Source of the DNA: Candidatus Sabulitectum sp.
GTDB taxonomy: Bacteria; Fermentibacterota; Fermentibacteria; Fermentibacterales; JCC-6
Direction: 5' to 3'
NCBI GenBank assembly: GCA_023145375.1
Contig: JAGLDY010000054.1
Location: forward strand, 1 to 53,078
Length of the DNA stretch: 53,078 bases
How positions within the stretch are numbered: position 1 is the stretch's first letter; every line of letters starts with the position of its first letter. A model generated the notes under the pieces. That model was not told the DNA's origin, did not search any database, and saw nothing but the letters and a program-made list of their open reading frames with translations. Positions 6,744 to 15,702 of the stretch are shown one piece after another. The position numbers and the translations under genes were made by a program.

Positions 6744-9116
6744 TTGCCCTACAGGGAACAAGCAGCTGTAATGTTCACTGATGTGGTCGGTTTCACATCA
6801 GTAATGGAGCAATCCGAGAATGAGGCTATGCGGATCCTCTCCCGTAAAATGCGTGTTGTCAGAAAAGTAATAACAGGTTGCAGAGGTCGACTGGTGAAAG
6901 AGATGGGAGACGGTACTCTAAGCGTTTTCCCCTCAGCTCCGGACGCTGTTTCATCCGCAATGAGCATTCAGAAAGACCTGGAAGATGAGACTTTTAAGAT
7001 CAGGATCGGGGTCCATTTCGGCAGTGTCCTTTTTGAAGGTGATGACATATTCGGAGACACTGTGAACGTGGCTTCGCGACTGGAACAGAAGTCTCCTGGT
7101 GGAGGAATACTGGTGAGCAGGGAAGTGCTTTCCCGGTTCAAAGACAAGAAAAGACCTGAATCTGTCAACCTGGGGCTAACAAGACTGAAGGGGCTCGGTA
7201 GACTATTGCAGATACACTTTCTTGGCAGGAACAGCCTTACTCCAAAAAGAGACAGAGAGGTCAGCCAATTTGGAGGGACCGGTCCAGTTGTGCTTTCGGT
7301 CTTTCCCCTGGTAAACAACGGCGGGCCGGAGGATGAATTTTACGCTTACGGAATATCTGCGGACCTTCTTAGTAATCTTTCAAAGGCTAAATCCATATCA
7401 GTTGTACCAGTAACCTCGCTTCTTAGATCAATGAACAGCGGGGAAAGCCATGAAGACATAGCGAGAAGATTCGGTTCAAGCATACTTGTAAAAGGAACCA
7501 TTGAGCGAACAGGTTCGCAGATGAAGCTCTCTCTGACACTCAAGGAGACCGAACCTGACCGTGTTGTTTGGTCAGACTCCTGGATCGAAGATATAGATGA
7601 CCTCCCGGTGATAAAGGGAAAACTTGCCGATGGAATTCTTAAAGCCCTGGGCAGGAACCCGGAAGATTACCCTGGAGTCTCTTCCATCGAGGTAAGATCT
7701 GTCTCAACCTATGAGAAGTATCTTCAGGCACTTCACCTCTGGGAAACAAGAAAGAACATAGAGCAGATTCATCAGGCCAGAGTTCTTCTTGAGCAGGTTA
7801 TCAGAAGAGAACCGGAGATGATACCGGCGAGAGTGCTTCTTGGGACTACGTACAGGAACCTTGGCGAATACAGCACAGATATGGATATTCTTCAGCAGGC
7901 TCGAGAGATAGCCCATACAACGAGCAATCGGTCAGGTCTACTCTACGTTCTCCGGTCAATGGGTATATCTCACTGGATGAAAGGTGAGCTTGATGAAGCT
8001 CAGCAGGTAAACACAAAAGCTATGGCACTTGCAAAGGAACTGGACAACAGAACTGAGGAATCCAGCCTTCTTAACAACATGGGTTTGATCGATTGTGACC
8101 GTTCCCATTTCTCAAAGTCTTTGATCAAGTTGCAGAGAAGCCTGGATATGTCCCGTGATATGGGTTCAAGAACCGGACAGGCTCACTCTCTCTGCAATAT
8201 CGGACTGGTTCACTGGAGAAGCGGTGACGGTTCAAAAGCACTTGAGTTCTATAAACAATCGCTGGAGATAGTGAAGATCATCGGAGATCAGTCAGGCGAG
8301 GCAAATCTGTTGACGAATATGGGAATTATCTACAATGACCGGGGTGAGATGGAGCTTGCCTATGATACTGTATCCAGAAGCATGGGTCTGTCTCAGGTTC
8401 TTGGTGACCAGCGTGCTGTCTGCAGAGCAATGAATAACATGGGTAGCGCCATGCTGGCTCTTGGTGTTTTTGAAAAAGCAGAAGAACATTTCTCCCAGGC
8501 CATTACCCTGGCAAGAAAGATAGGGCTAAGGAACATGGAAGGGCTCCTTCTCACAAATTCCGCAATCCTGAGAATTCAAGCTGGAGATCTCCGTGGAGCA
8601 GAAAAATTGCTTGAAGAATCTCTGATCCTAAGTGGTGAAGTGGACGACAAAGAAGGAATCGTAGAAAACAAATTGTACCTTGCCGATATCCTTCTGAGCA
8701 GAAATGATTTCAAAAACGCTGTCAACCACCAGAGAGATGCCCTGACGCTCTCTGAAAAGTTTAAGATGACAAGAGTTATAGCTTCCATTAAAACAAACCT
8801 GGCACTGACCCTGATCATGAGTGATGAGGCAGACATTGAGGAAGTGGGAGAACTGCTGCGAGAAGCACAGACCGCAGAGATCGAGAACGAGAAGAGCCTT
8901 CCCGAGATCTACTGGAAATGGTCGGGGATCTGCTCTGGAATAGCAAAAAGTTTCAGCAATGAGCAGGTTGAAAAAAACAAATTCCTTGAGGAATCCGCAA
9001 AGTGGAAGAGCGCTGCCAGGACTGAGCTACTCCAGATGGCGGACAAGATCAAATCAGAGGAATTCAGAAACTCATTCCTCTATCAGATATCCTGGCACAA
9101 AACCATAATGGGCTGA
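6744..9116 (+). CDS. Class III adenylate cyclase with TolB-like and TPR regions
   Basis: A 790-residue signalling protein. Residues about 1-165 form a class III nucleotidyl cyclase: metal Asp13 (FTDVVGF) and Asp56 (MGDG), adenine-selecting Lys52 and Asp105, and Asn108/Arg112 in DTVNVASRLE, so it should make cAMP from ATP. Residues about 185-310 resemble the TolB-like domain found in COG5616 proteins. From about 340 to the end come many tetratricopeptide repeats with typical NNMG and NIG helices. No membrane segment or signal peptide is visible, so it is probably cytoplasmic and regulated by protein partners through the repeats. The start is a TTG with AAGGGA upstream. It is monocistronic and convergent with the adenosine-specific kinase gene, the stops being one base apart. 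Confidence 0.9.
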   Translation: MPYREQAAVMFTDVVGFTSVMEQSENEAMRILSRKMRVVRKVITGCRGRLVKEMGDGTLSVFPSAPDAVSSAMSIQKDLEDETFKIRIGVHFGSVLFEGDDIFGDTVNVASRLEQKSPGGGILVSREVLSRFKDKKRPESVNLGLTRLKGLGRLLQIHFLGRNSLTPKRDREVSQFGGTGPVVLSVFPLVNNGGPEDEFYAYGISADLLSNLSKAKSISVVPVTSLLRSMNSGESHEDIARRFGSSILVKGTIERTGSQMKLSLTLKETEPDRVVWSDSWIEDIDDLPVIKGKLADGILKALGRNPEDYPGVSSIEVRSVSTYEKYLQALHLWETRKNIEQIHQARVLLEQVIRREPEMIPARVLLGTTYRNLGEYSTDMDILQQAREIAHTTSNRSGLLYVLRSMGISHWMKGELDEAQQVNTKAMALAKELDNRTEESSLLNNMGLIDCDRSHFSKSLIKLQRSLDMSRDMGSRTGQAHSLCNIGLVHWRSGDGSKALEFYKQSLEIVKIIGDQSGEANLLTNMGIIYNDRGEMELAYDTVSRSMGLSQVLGDQRAVCRAMNNMGSAMLALGVFEKAEEHFSQAITLARKIGLRNMEGLLLTNSAILRIQAGDLRGAEKLLEESLILSGEVDDKEGIVENKLYLADILLSRNDFKNAVNHQRDALTLSEKFKMTRVIASIKTNLALTLIMSDEADIEEVGELLREAQTAEIENEKSLPEIYWKWSGICSGIAKSFSNEQVEKNKFLEESAKWKSAARTELLQMADKIKSEEFRNSFLYQISWHKTIMG

Positions 9117-9117
9117 A

Positions 9118-9606
9118 TCAGCGCTTGTAACCGAATCTCTTTAGAAGTTCAATCCTCGCATCTACATCCTCTGCACACTCAACAGCGGTAGGCGCTTCTC
9201 CATCAATCACTCCCAGTATGCCCCCACCCTGCTCTGTCCTGGCTACAATAACCTGCACAGGATTAGCAGTAGCACAGAAGATATTACATACCTCTGGAAC
9301 AGCTTTTATTCTGTTCAGTACCTGAATGGGGAACGCTTCACCGAGAACTGTTATGAAACAGTGACCTGCGGCAATACTCTTCAGATTGTCCTCGGCGATC
9401 TTTTTCAGTTCCAGATCATTCCCATCGCTTCGGATCAGACACGGGCCTGAGGCTTCGCTGAAAGCCAGCCCGAAGGGACTGCCTGGAATTGTGGTTGAGA
9501 TAGCTTCAAAGAGATCTTCCACTGTTTTTATGAAATGAGACTGACCCAGGATGATGTTGCATCCATCGGGAAAGCTCAGGTCCACAGATTCAATTCTAAT
9601 ACTCAT
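9118..9606 (-). CDS. Adenosine-specific kinase family protein (COG1839/DUF355)
   Basis: A 162-residue single-domain protein that matches the COG1839 family through blocks such as NIILGQSHFIKTVEDL, GLAFSEASGP, LIRSDGNDLEL, FPIQVLNRIKAVPEVCNIF, CATANPVQVIVA and GGGILGVIDG. The family was described as an adenosine kinase from structural work on an archaeal member and is mostly found in archaea and thermophiles; the true physiological substrate is poorly settled. It overlaps the end of gatD by four bases (ATGA) and closes the long operon, so it is co-translated with a second archaeal-type gene. No signal peptide. Family identity is very clear, function only moderately so. Confidence 0.88.
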   Translation of the reverse strand: MSIRIESVDLSFPDGCNIILGQSHFIKTVEDLFEAISTTIPGSPFGLAFSEASGPCLIRSDGNDLELKKIAEDNLKSIAAGHCFITVLGEAFPIQVLNRIKAVPEVCNIFCATANPVQVIVARTEQGGGILGVIDGEAPTAVECAEDVDARIELLKRFGYKR

Positions 9607-10988
9607 CGGTTTATCCCTTTGAAGATGTCCTTAACTTCCGGTACACCACCCTGAAGGATGATATACCCGTCAGGTGGTTCACTTTCAGTTATATCCCCGC
9701 CTATAGGAGTGAGCATCAAACGGTTCACTTCTTCGTGGTCATCTGTAACGCCCATTGCCCAGCCCAGTTTGATGTATGCAGCTTCCGGGAGCATGTTGCC
9801 CAGGGGAACAACCCCTCTCTGCATAAGAAGCCGTCCGGTGTCGTATACATACATCTGTGCAAAACCCCATAGGGTCTGAACTGTCATAAACACATGAACG
9901 CCAGCTTCTGTAGCCCTGCGTATGGGCTCGTAAAGGGCCTTGTTCACATGGCCCAGGCCGGTGCCTGCAATGATTATTCCCTTGTAGCCATTCTCCACCA
10001 TGGAATCGATCATGTCAGCTTTCATGCTGGGATAGTAGTAGACCATACCCACTTTGTCACAGAATACCGGGCGGATATTTGGTTTCCGGCTGGGGTCCCG
10101 TTTAGTGTAGTCGTCTTTCAGGAAGGTAAAGCTTTCCTTGTCCACCATTGCCAGAGGTCTGTCGCCGATGGTTCTGAAGGTGCTTCTGTAGCTGGAATGC
10201 ATCTTCCGTACCTGGGGGCCCCGGTGAAGAAGACCATACTGATCGCTTGTGGGACCGAACATGCAGACAACAACTTCAGCAGCGTCAAAATATGCAGCGG
10301 TTCTGGCGGCATGTATAAGGTTCAGAGCAGCATCACTGGAGGGGCGGTCACTGGACCTCTGACTTCCCACAAGAACCACTGGAACAGGAAGATCCTGACA
10401 CATGTAGGTGAGGGCAGCTGCAGTGTGACTAAGTGTATCTGTTCCATGGCCTATCATTATCCCGGCAACACCCTTCTCGATCTCCTTTTCAATTGCTTTT
10501 GCCAGGATGATATACTCTCGGGGACCCATGTCCTCGCTGAAAATTCCGAAGAGTTTTTCCGTTTCAAGATTGCATATATCCGCCAGTTCAGGCACTGCTC
10601 CATATAGCTCACCAGGGGAGAATGCGGGGATCACTGCGCCTGTTTTATAGTCAAGACGACTGGCGATGGTACCTCCAGTACCAAGCAGTTTTACATTGGG
10701 ATGCGCGGGGTCAAATGGGAACTCCTGCTCAGGGATCTGGTAGACAACATTTTTTGATCCAAGTATCTCTACTCCTGTTACCTTGGAAGCGGCAATACCG
10801 ATATTGTATCCTGTGGCCAGTTTGATAACAATGTGATCTGCGTCAGCGGTCTCACTTCTGGGAAGTACAACGCCCTTGAAAGTGTTTGAACCTGCTGTAA
10901 GAACAACATCATCCCAGACACTGATATCAAATTTCTCCATCATTTCTCTGGTAGCTTCTCTGTAACCTTCAAAAATATCCTTACTCAT
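9603..10988 (-). CDS. gatD: Glutamyl-tRNA(Gln) amidotransferase subunit D (archaeal-type GatD)
   Basis: The 461-residue protein has an N-terminal GatD-specific beta-barrel domain (about 20-75; ending in HIVIKLATGYNIGI) and an asparaginase I-type domain. Catalytic residues are all present: Thr107 in TGGTIAS, Thr183/Asp184 in GHGTDT and Lys262 in RKMHSS. GatD releases ammonia from glutamine and passes it to GatE, which amidates Glu-tRNA-Gln; GatDE is known as the archaeal system. No gatE lies in the window. The ATG follows AAGGGG, 11 bases after the rpoN stop. A stand-alone asparaginase would lack the N-terminal domain, so GatD is the better call. A bacterial occurrence is unusual. Confidence 0.88.
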   Translation of the reverse strand: MSKDIFEGYREATREMMEKFDISVWDDVVLTAGSNTFKGVVLPRSETADADHIVIKLATGYNIGIAASKVTGVEILGSKNVVYQIPEQEFPFDPAHPNVKLLGTGGTIASRLDYKTGAVIPAFSPGELYGAVPELADICNLETEKLFGIFSEDMGPREYIILAKAIEKEIEKGVAGIMIGHGTDTLSHTAAALTYMCQDLPVPVVLVGSQRSSDRPSSDAALNLIHAARTAAYFDAAEVVVCMFGPTSDQYGLLHRGPQVRKMHSSYRSTFRTIGDRPLAMVDKESFTFLKDDYTKRDPSRKPNIRPVFCDKVGMVYYYPSMKADMIDSMVENGYKGIIIAGTGLGHVNKALYEPIRRATEAGVHVFMTVQTLWGFAQMYVYDTGRLLMQRGVVPLGNMLPEAAYIKLGWAMGVTDDHEEVNRLMLTPIGGDITESEPPDGYIILQGGVPEVKDIFKGINR

Positions 10989-10999
10989 CCAAGATCCCC

Positions 11000-12406
11000 T
11001 TAAAAGCGCCTTCGCTTCCTGGCGCCCGATATGTTCATCTGCTTACGGTAGTTAGCCACCGTTCTTCTCTTTATTATAGTTCCACTGCTGTTAAGCATGC
11101 TGGCAATCTTTTCATCGCTGAAAGGCTTTGAATCATCTTCTCCTTCAATGATCCTTCTGATCTCCTCCTTTACGGAGATGGCCGTAACTGAAGCATCTGC
11201 ACTTCCCCTGCTGAAGTAGTACCGCATCTCATGGATCCCCTGGGGGGATTGAACGTACTTTCCATTTATTGCTCTGCTGATAGTGGACTGGTTGAAACCG
11301 AGAGCCTTTGCCGCCTCCTGAAGGGTTAGCGGTCTCAGAGATTCCATACCATTGATCAAAAAATCCATCTGCGTCTCAACTATGAAATACGCTATCTTCA
11401 TCACGGTTTCCTGCCGTTGTTTTATCGCCCTGATGAACCAGCTTGCTCTCTTGAATTTCTTTTTCACATACTCTTTTTCAACTGCTCCAGTTGAAGGTGA
11501 TTCAAGTATCCGCCTGTTTCTACTGCTTATGGCAAGATGCGGGAAACGGTTATCGTTCAAAAAAACCATGAATTTTCCATTGTGTTTTTCTATGATGATG
11601 TCAGGTATCACCGCTGTTCCTGTACTGCCGGCAAACTCTGACCCCGGCCAGGGATTTAGTTCTTTGATCTTTTCAATAGCGACTTCCACATCATGCGGTG
11701 GAACTCCAAGGATCCCGGCGATGGAAAGAATGTGTCTTTCCGCAAGATCATTGAAACACTGATCAATGATCCGGTATTCCAGACTGTTCACTGTTGAAGC
11801 CCCATGTTTCTTCTTCAGCTGAAAAAGAAGCACGTTCCTTGCAGAATTCTGCGCTACTCCCGGAGGATCGAATTTCTGTACAATACTCACAGCATCTGCA
11901 AGTGTGACTTCCGGTCCATCCCAGCCGATCCGAAGTTCTTCCGGATCAAGAGAAAGAAGGCCATTCCTGTCAAGAGAATAGATAACGTAGACCGAGGCAT
12001 TCTCCAGATCCTCAGAGAGTTCATGACCGTCCAGTTGGGAAAGTAGAAATTCACTCAGCGTCTCCGGACTGACTGCTTCCGGGCGCCACTGTTCTTCCTC
12101 ACGGAACTTTGTAGACGGGGCAGTACCAATACTCTCGTCGATCTCCTTCAGGATATCAAGGGGATCATCTTCTTTTGAATCATCTCTCTCGGGCTCATCG
12201 CCTGATTCCCCCTCAGTACCTTCTTCTGTTTTGTCAGAGGCATCGTCCTTCTCTTCCAGAAGGGGGTTTTCCGACAGTTCCGTGGCGATAAGACCATCCA
12301 GTTCAATGGAAGCCATCTGCAGGATCTCCAACTGCTGGCGAAGGGTCTGGGTAATCGCCAGTTTCTGAACCTGTCCCAGTCGTATCTCAGCTCTCAGCTC
12401 AGGCAT
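11000..12406 (-). CDS. rpoN: RNA polymerase sigma-54 factor
   Basis: Directs RNA polymerase to -24/-12 promoters that need AAA+ activators. The 468-residue protein has the glutamine-rich N-terminal activator-interaction region (QVQKLAITQTLRQQLEILQM), an acidic linker with many Asp/Glu at about 60-95, the core-binding region (ending near NPWPGSEF), the helix-turn-helix (LTLQEAAKALGFNQSTISRA) and a C-terminal RpoN box read as KRRTVANYRKQM. The first residue of the box is Lys rather than the usual Ala. The ATG at 12406 follows the lptB stop by one base and matches the family N-terminus; an upstream extension within lptB is discarded. The lptB-rpoN order is the same as in many proteobacteria. Confidence 0.95.
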   Translation of the reverse strand: MPELRAEIRLGQVQKLAITQTLRQQLEILQMASIELDGLIATELSENPLLEEKDDASDKTEEGTEGESGDEPERDDSKEDDPLDILKEIDESIGTAPSTKFREEEQWRPEAVSPETLSEFLLSQLDGHELSEDLENASVYVIYSLDRNGLLSLDPEELRIGWDGPEVTLADAVSIVQKFDPPGVAQNSARNVLLFQLKKKHGASTVNSLEYRIIDQCFNDLAERHILSIAGILGVPPHDVEVAIEKIKELNPWPGSEFAGSTGTAVIPDIIIEKHNGKFMVFLNDNRFPHLAISSRNRRILESPSTGAVEKEYVKKKFKRASWFIRAIKQRQETVMKIAYFIVETQMDFLINGMESLRPLTLQEAAKALGFNQSTISRAINGKYVQSPQGIHEMRYYFSRGSADASVTAISVKEEIRRIIEGEDDSKPFSDEKIASMLNSSGTIIKRRTVANYRKQMNISGARKRRRF

Positions 12407-12407
12407 G

Positions 12408-13151
12408 CTAGAGAGAAAACCTTTCACCCAGATAGATCTTTCTTGCCTCAGGGTTGTCTGCCAGCTCCTGGGCGGAACCGGAAATAAGCACTCTTCCATC
12501 GAACATGATATACGCTCTGTCTGTTACAGCAAGGGTTTCTCTTACACTATGGTCTGTTATCAGAACACCCAGGCCCCGTTTAGCAAGGTCCCCGATAATG
12601 CCCTGGATATCTGCCACTGCAATAGGGTCAATACCTGCAAAAGGTTCATCAAGCAACAGGAACGAGGGTTCTGTAACGAGAGCACGGGCGATCTCTACTC
12701 TGCGTCTTTCTCCTCCGGAAAGGGTGAAAGCCTTCTGCCGGGCAAGCCTGGTTATCCCAAGCTCGGAGAGAAGTCTCTCCTGTCTGTCTTTCCTCTCCTT
12801 TTTCTTCAGTTTCATGGTCTCCAGAATACACATCAGATTGTCTTCAACAGTCATTTTCCTGAAAACGCTGGATTCCTGAGGAAGGTATCCAAGGCCAAGT
12901 CTCGCCCTCTTGTACATGGGCAACCCTGTTATGTCCCGGTCATCAAGAAAAACTCTTCCTGAATCCGGTTTGATGAATCCTACTATCTGATTGAAAGTGG
13001 TTGTTTTCCCTGCGCCGTTCGGGCCTAGAAGACCGACGATCTCGCCATTGCGTACATTAAGACTGACCCCGTCCACCACTTTGCGCTTTCTGTACTTTTT
13101 TACCAGATCTTTAACAACAAGCTCACCTGAACGGGTTTTCTGCTCACTCAC
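12408..13151 (-). CDS. lptB: LPS export ABC transporter ATPase LptB
   Basis: ATPase that powers extraction of LPS from the inner membrane with LptF and LptG. The 247-residue protein shows Walker A GPNGAGKT (43-50), signature LSGGERRR (from 144), Walker B LLLDEP (166-170) and the switch His201. The LptB-type blocks SVFRKMTVEDNL and LLLDEPFAGIDPIAVADIQ are clear. I chose the GTG at 13151, which has GGAG six bases upstream and overlaps the lptA stop by eight bases; an ATG further upstream would add an unconserved tail. The partner permease genes lptF and lptG are not in the window. Confidence 0.95.
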   Translation of the reverse strand: MSEQKTRSGELVVKDLVKKYRKRKVVDGVSLNVRNGEIVGLLGPNGAGKTTTFNQIVGFIKPDSGRVFLDDRDITGLPMYKRARLGLGYLPQESSVFRKMTVEDNLMCILETMKLKKKERKDRQERLLSELGITRLARQKAFTLSGGERRRVEIARALVTEPSFLLLDEPFAGIDPIAVADIQGIIGDLAKRGLGVLITDHSVRETLAVTDRAYIMFDGRVLISGSAQELADNPEARKIYLGERFSL

Positions 13152-14193
13152 GAAATTCTCCACTCCAACTGTATGTTCCGTTAACATAGCCTCTTGCAAC
13201 TATCTTATCCGCTTCACCCGAGAGAAATCTTACCACTATCTCCTCCGCACTGATGGTATTCACTTCCACCCTCACGGAATCCTCCCCTGCTACATTAAGG
13301 ACAGCACTGCCCTGAAGAAGAAGACTGTCCAGATCATCTCCAGAAGGGAGAAAGGCGAACTCGGCTCTCTGAGAATTGAAGTTTATCGTTGTTCCCTGAT
13401 CCTCGATATCACCTGAAGCTGCTCCCTCTATCCTGAGGAAACTGAGAGCACCGCCGGGATCAAGGAGGATCTCCATCCAGTCCCCCTGTATTGTCCCCTG
13501 ATCGCCGGATATTTCCGGGTGACCGATCAGCTCCATCCTCTCCTCTTCTCCAAAATATCTCAGGTATTCACTTGACGTCTCCATACCATCCGGCTGCATG
13601 GAGACCAGCGCATTCCCCTGAGCCTCCGCCCTCTCTCCATCTTCAAAAAATTCAAGCCGGTCAGCGGTGATGACAGTGGTATCAGAGCCCTCTATTCTTG
13701 TAAGGATCGGATCCACTGTAACGAAAAGACTCTGCCTTTCCCGGTCGTAGAGAGCATACTCACCCTGAACCATCCCCAGCCAGTCTCCTTGAAGAACAAC
13801 TGCTCCTTTGGCTGTGGCTTTGTCTCTGAATCGGAACCAGTCAACCTGGTTCGCTGAGAGAACAGAAGAGCCGTCAGTAAGAACAGCATTCCCCTGTAAC
13901 ACCATCACCCCGGTAATTCTGGAATATGAAAGAAAATTCCCACTTGCAGTGAGGGTGTCAGCATCAACTTGAACATTACCTGTGAATTCGGCTCTTTCAG
14001 AGTCCTGATAGATGGTTGCTGAATTGGATGTAACTGTAACCTGATCATCGGTAACTACAACATTATCATGCAGTTCAAGAATGGATTCTCCGTTCTCAAG
14101 TTCAGTGGTTAATGCATTATCCGAGGTTACCGTAAATACTCCGCCAATAGAAGAAATAGATGAGAAAAACAAAAATACAAGATATTTACTCAT
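13144..14193 (-). CDS. lptA: LptA/OstA-like periplasmic LPS transport protein, enlarged
   Basis: A 349-residue secreted protein starting with a signal peptide (MSKYLVFLFFSSISSIGG). The rest is a run of beta-strand repeats of OstA type, such as LHDNVVVTDDQVTVTSNSA, AEFTGNVQVDADTL, MVLQGNAVLTDGSSVLSANQ and ERAEAQGNALV. This suggests at least two OstA units, almost twice the length of the E. coli LptA. It should form the periplasmic bridge carrying LPS to the outer membrane. The ATG at 14193 overlaps the lptC stop by eight bases (ATGAGTAA), and the gene is followed by lptB with an eight-base overlap. It could alternatively be a divergent piece of an LptD-like protein, but no beta-barrel is present. 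Confidence 0.82.
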   Translation of the reverse strand: MSKYLVFLFFSSISSIGGVFTVTSDNALTTELENGESILELHDNVVVTDDQVTVTSNSATIYQDSERAEFTGNVQVDADTLTASGNFLSYSRITGVMVLQGNAVLTDGSSVLSANQVDWFRFRDKATAKGAVVLQGDWLGMVQGEYALYDRERQSLFVTVDPILTRIEGSDTTVITADRLEFFEDGERAEAQGNALVSMQPDGMETSSEYLRYFGEEERMELIGHPEISGDQGTIQGDWMEILLDPGGALSFLRIEGAASGDIEDQGTTINFNSQRAEFAFLPSGDDLDSLLLQGSAVLNVAGEDSVRVEVNTISAEEIVVRFLSGEADKIVARGYVNGTYSWSGEFRE

Positions 14194-14746
14194 CCAGTTC
14201 CAGCTCCCCTGTGGTAACAGCTGTGAAAGATTCACGGACAATCACATCACCAACAGCGCTGAGACCTGTGTCCATAATGACACCTCTGCCGTGAATAGTG
14301 GTTACCGTTCCTGTGCTTTCAGGAATAACGAAGGTTACCAGACAGTCCGTCTCAAAGGTTTCAAGTGAATCAGACCAGTTTAAAAGATCAGTTTCCAGAG
14401 TTCTGCTTCTGATGTTCTCAGCGTGAACATTTCCCCAGAGTACTGTTGCTCCGTTCACAAGATCTGAAGTACCTGTATCACTTCTCACAAAGCTTTCAGG
14501 AATGTCATTCTCATAAAAAATAATGTCCACGTCTGTCATAAAGAGAAGACTGTCAGCTTCCCTGTAAACGGCAGAATCACCGGAGAGCATCCACTCCCGA
14601 TGGCTACCCTCGGCCTGCACCAGTCTAAAATCCGCAACCGTCTGTACCTGTCCACTTTCATCGGACCAGTCAGCAGGTTCATTTCCACAGGCAGCAAGAG
14701 TCAGCAGGGCGACAAGCCCAGAGCAGAATAGAAGGCGGGTATTCAT
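14186..14746 (-). CDS. lptC: LptC-like LPS transport protein, apparently a lipoprotein
   Basis: A 186-residue protein with an N-terminal signal ending in a lipobox (LTLAAC, Cys20). The remainder has the LptC/OstA-like strand pattern (DFRLVQAEGSHREWMLSGDSA, split as DFRLVQ and EWMLSGDSAVY; later HAENIRSRTLETDLLNW). Position directly before lptA and lptB and after kdsD, kdsC is the classical place of lptC. E. coli LptC is held by a transmembrane helix; this one would instead be lipid-anchored. Its first base is shared with the kdsD stop region. Sequence similarity within LptC is generally low, so the name rests on domain pattern plus gene order. Confidence 0.8.
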   Translation of the reverse strand: MNTRLLFCSGLVALLTLAACGNEPADWSDESGQVQTVADFRLVQAEGSHREWMLSGDSAVYREADSLLFMTDVDIIFYENDIPESFVRSDTGTSDLVNGATVLWGNVHAENIRSRTLETDLLNWSDSLETFETDCLVTFVIPESTGTVTTIHGRGVIMDTGLSAVGDVIVRESFTAVTTGELELDE

Positions 14747-15702
14747 CAGAATCCAAGGACCAGAGCATCGTGAAGGTAAACAACACCAACAGGAGTGGAG
14801 TATTCATCAAGAGCCACAAGGGAGGTTATCCCCCGTTCCTCCATGGTCTGAACCGCGAGAGCAAGAAGTTCTGTGGAACTGGTGACTGCAGGTTCCCTGA
14901 TCATCACGTCATCCAATGTAAACCTGTTAATATCCACTCTGTCTCTCATAAGTCTGCCCAGATCACCGTAAACAAATATTCCCCTTAGTTTCCCTGAAGC
15001 ATCCACCGCCATACACAATCCCCTGTGTTCAGTCATTACCTCCACAGCTTTTGAAAGAGGAGCCTCGGGAGGGAGAACCGGCAGGTCCCCAGTAACCATG
15101 ATATCAGAAACTCTCGTGAGTAGTTTCCGGCCCAGAGAACCACCGGGATGCACTTCGGCAAAATCCTCAGGGGTAAACCCCGCGAGGTTCAGCATGGCCA
15201 TGGCCAGAGCATCTCCGAGAGCCATCATGGCAGTCGTGCTTGCGGTGGGGGCCAGATCGTAAGGGCATGCTTCCTTCAAAGCTGGGAGTTTAAGAACAAC
15301 ATCTGCAAATTTTCCCAGAAGTGAATTCTCATTTGTAACCATGGCCACCACGGGGATATCAAGACGTCGAAGAACCGGGAGAAGAGCTGCTATCTCTGCA
15401 GTATCACCGCTTTTGGATAAAACCAGTGCCGTGTCTCCCCTGGCAAGTATTCCCGCATCACCGTGGATCCCGTCAGCAGGATGCAGAAAATAGGATGGTG
15501 TTCCTGTACTGGTCATGGTGGCGGCTATTTTTCTTGCAACGATACCGGACTTACCCATACCGCAAACAATGATCTTCCCTTTTGAACAGCTTAGAAGCTT
15601 AACAGCCTCAGGTAACGCCTCCCTGTTCAGAGGAAGAGTAGCCTTCAGCCACTTGATCTCTATGCCAAAAACTCTTTCTGCTTCCCGAAAAACACTACTC
15701 AC
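14746..15702 (-). CDS. kdsD: Arabinose-5-phosphate isomerase (KdsD/KpsF family)
   Basis: Converts ribulose 5-phosphate to arabinose 5-phosphate, the first step of Kdo synthesis. The 318-residue protein has an N-terminal SIS sugar-isomerase domain (IIVCGMGKSG, TSTGTPSYFLHPADGIHGD, ALVLSKSGDTAEI) and a C-terminal pair of CBS domains (about 200-318), the standard architecture. The GTG start at 15702 is preceded by GGAGG and overlaps the kdsC stop by eight bases. It joins kdsC, kdsA and kdsB in one operon, so all dedicated Kdo steps are together. Confidence 0.95.
   Translation of the reverse strand: MSSVFREAERVFGIEIKWLKATLPLNREALPEAVKLLSCSKGKIIVCGMGKSGIVARKIAATMTSTGTPSYFLHPADGIHGDAGILARGDTALVLSKSGDTAEIAALLPVLRRLDIPVVAMVTNENSLLGKFADVVLKLPALKEACPYDLAPTASTTAMMALGDALAMAMLNLAGFTPEDFAEVHPGGSLGRKLLTRVSDIMVTGDLPVLPPEAPLSKAVEVMTEHRGLCMAVDASGKLRGIFVYGDLGRLMRDRVDINRFTLDDVMIREPAVTSSTELLALAVQTMEERGITSLVALDEYSTPVGVVYLHDALVLGF

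Noticed and set aside
9894-10607. A 237-codon open frame on the plus strand
   Set aside because: It is antisense to gatD, whose full motif set is clear.
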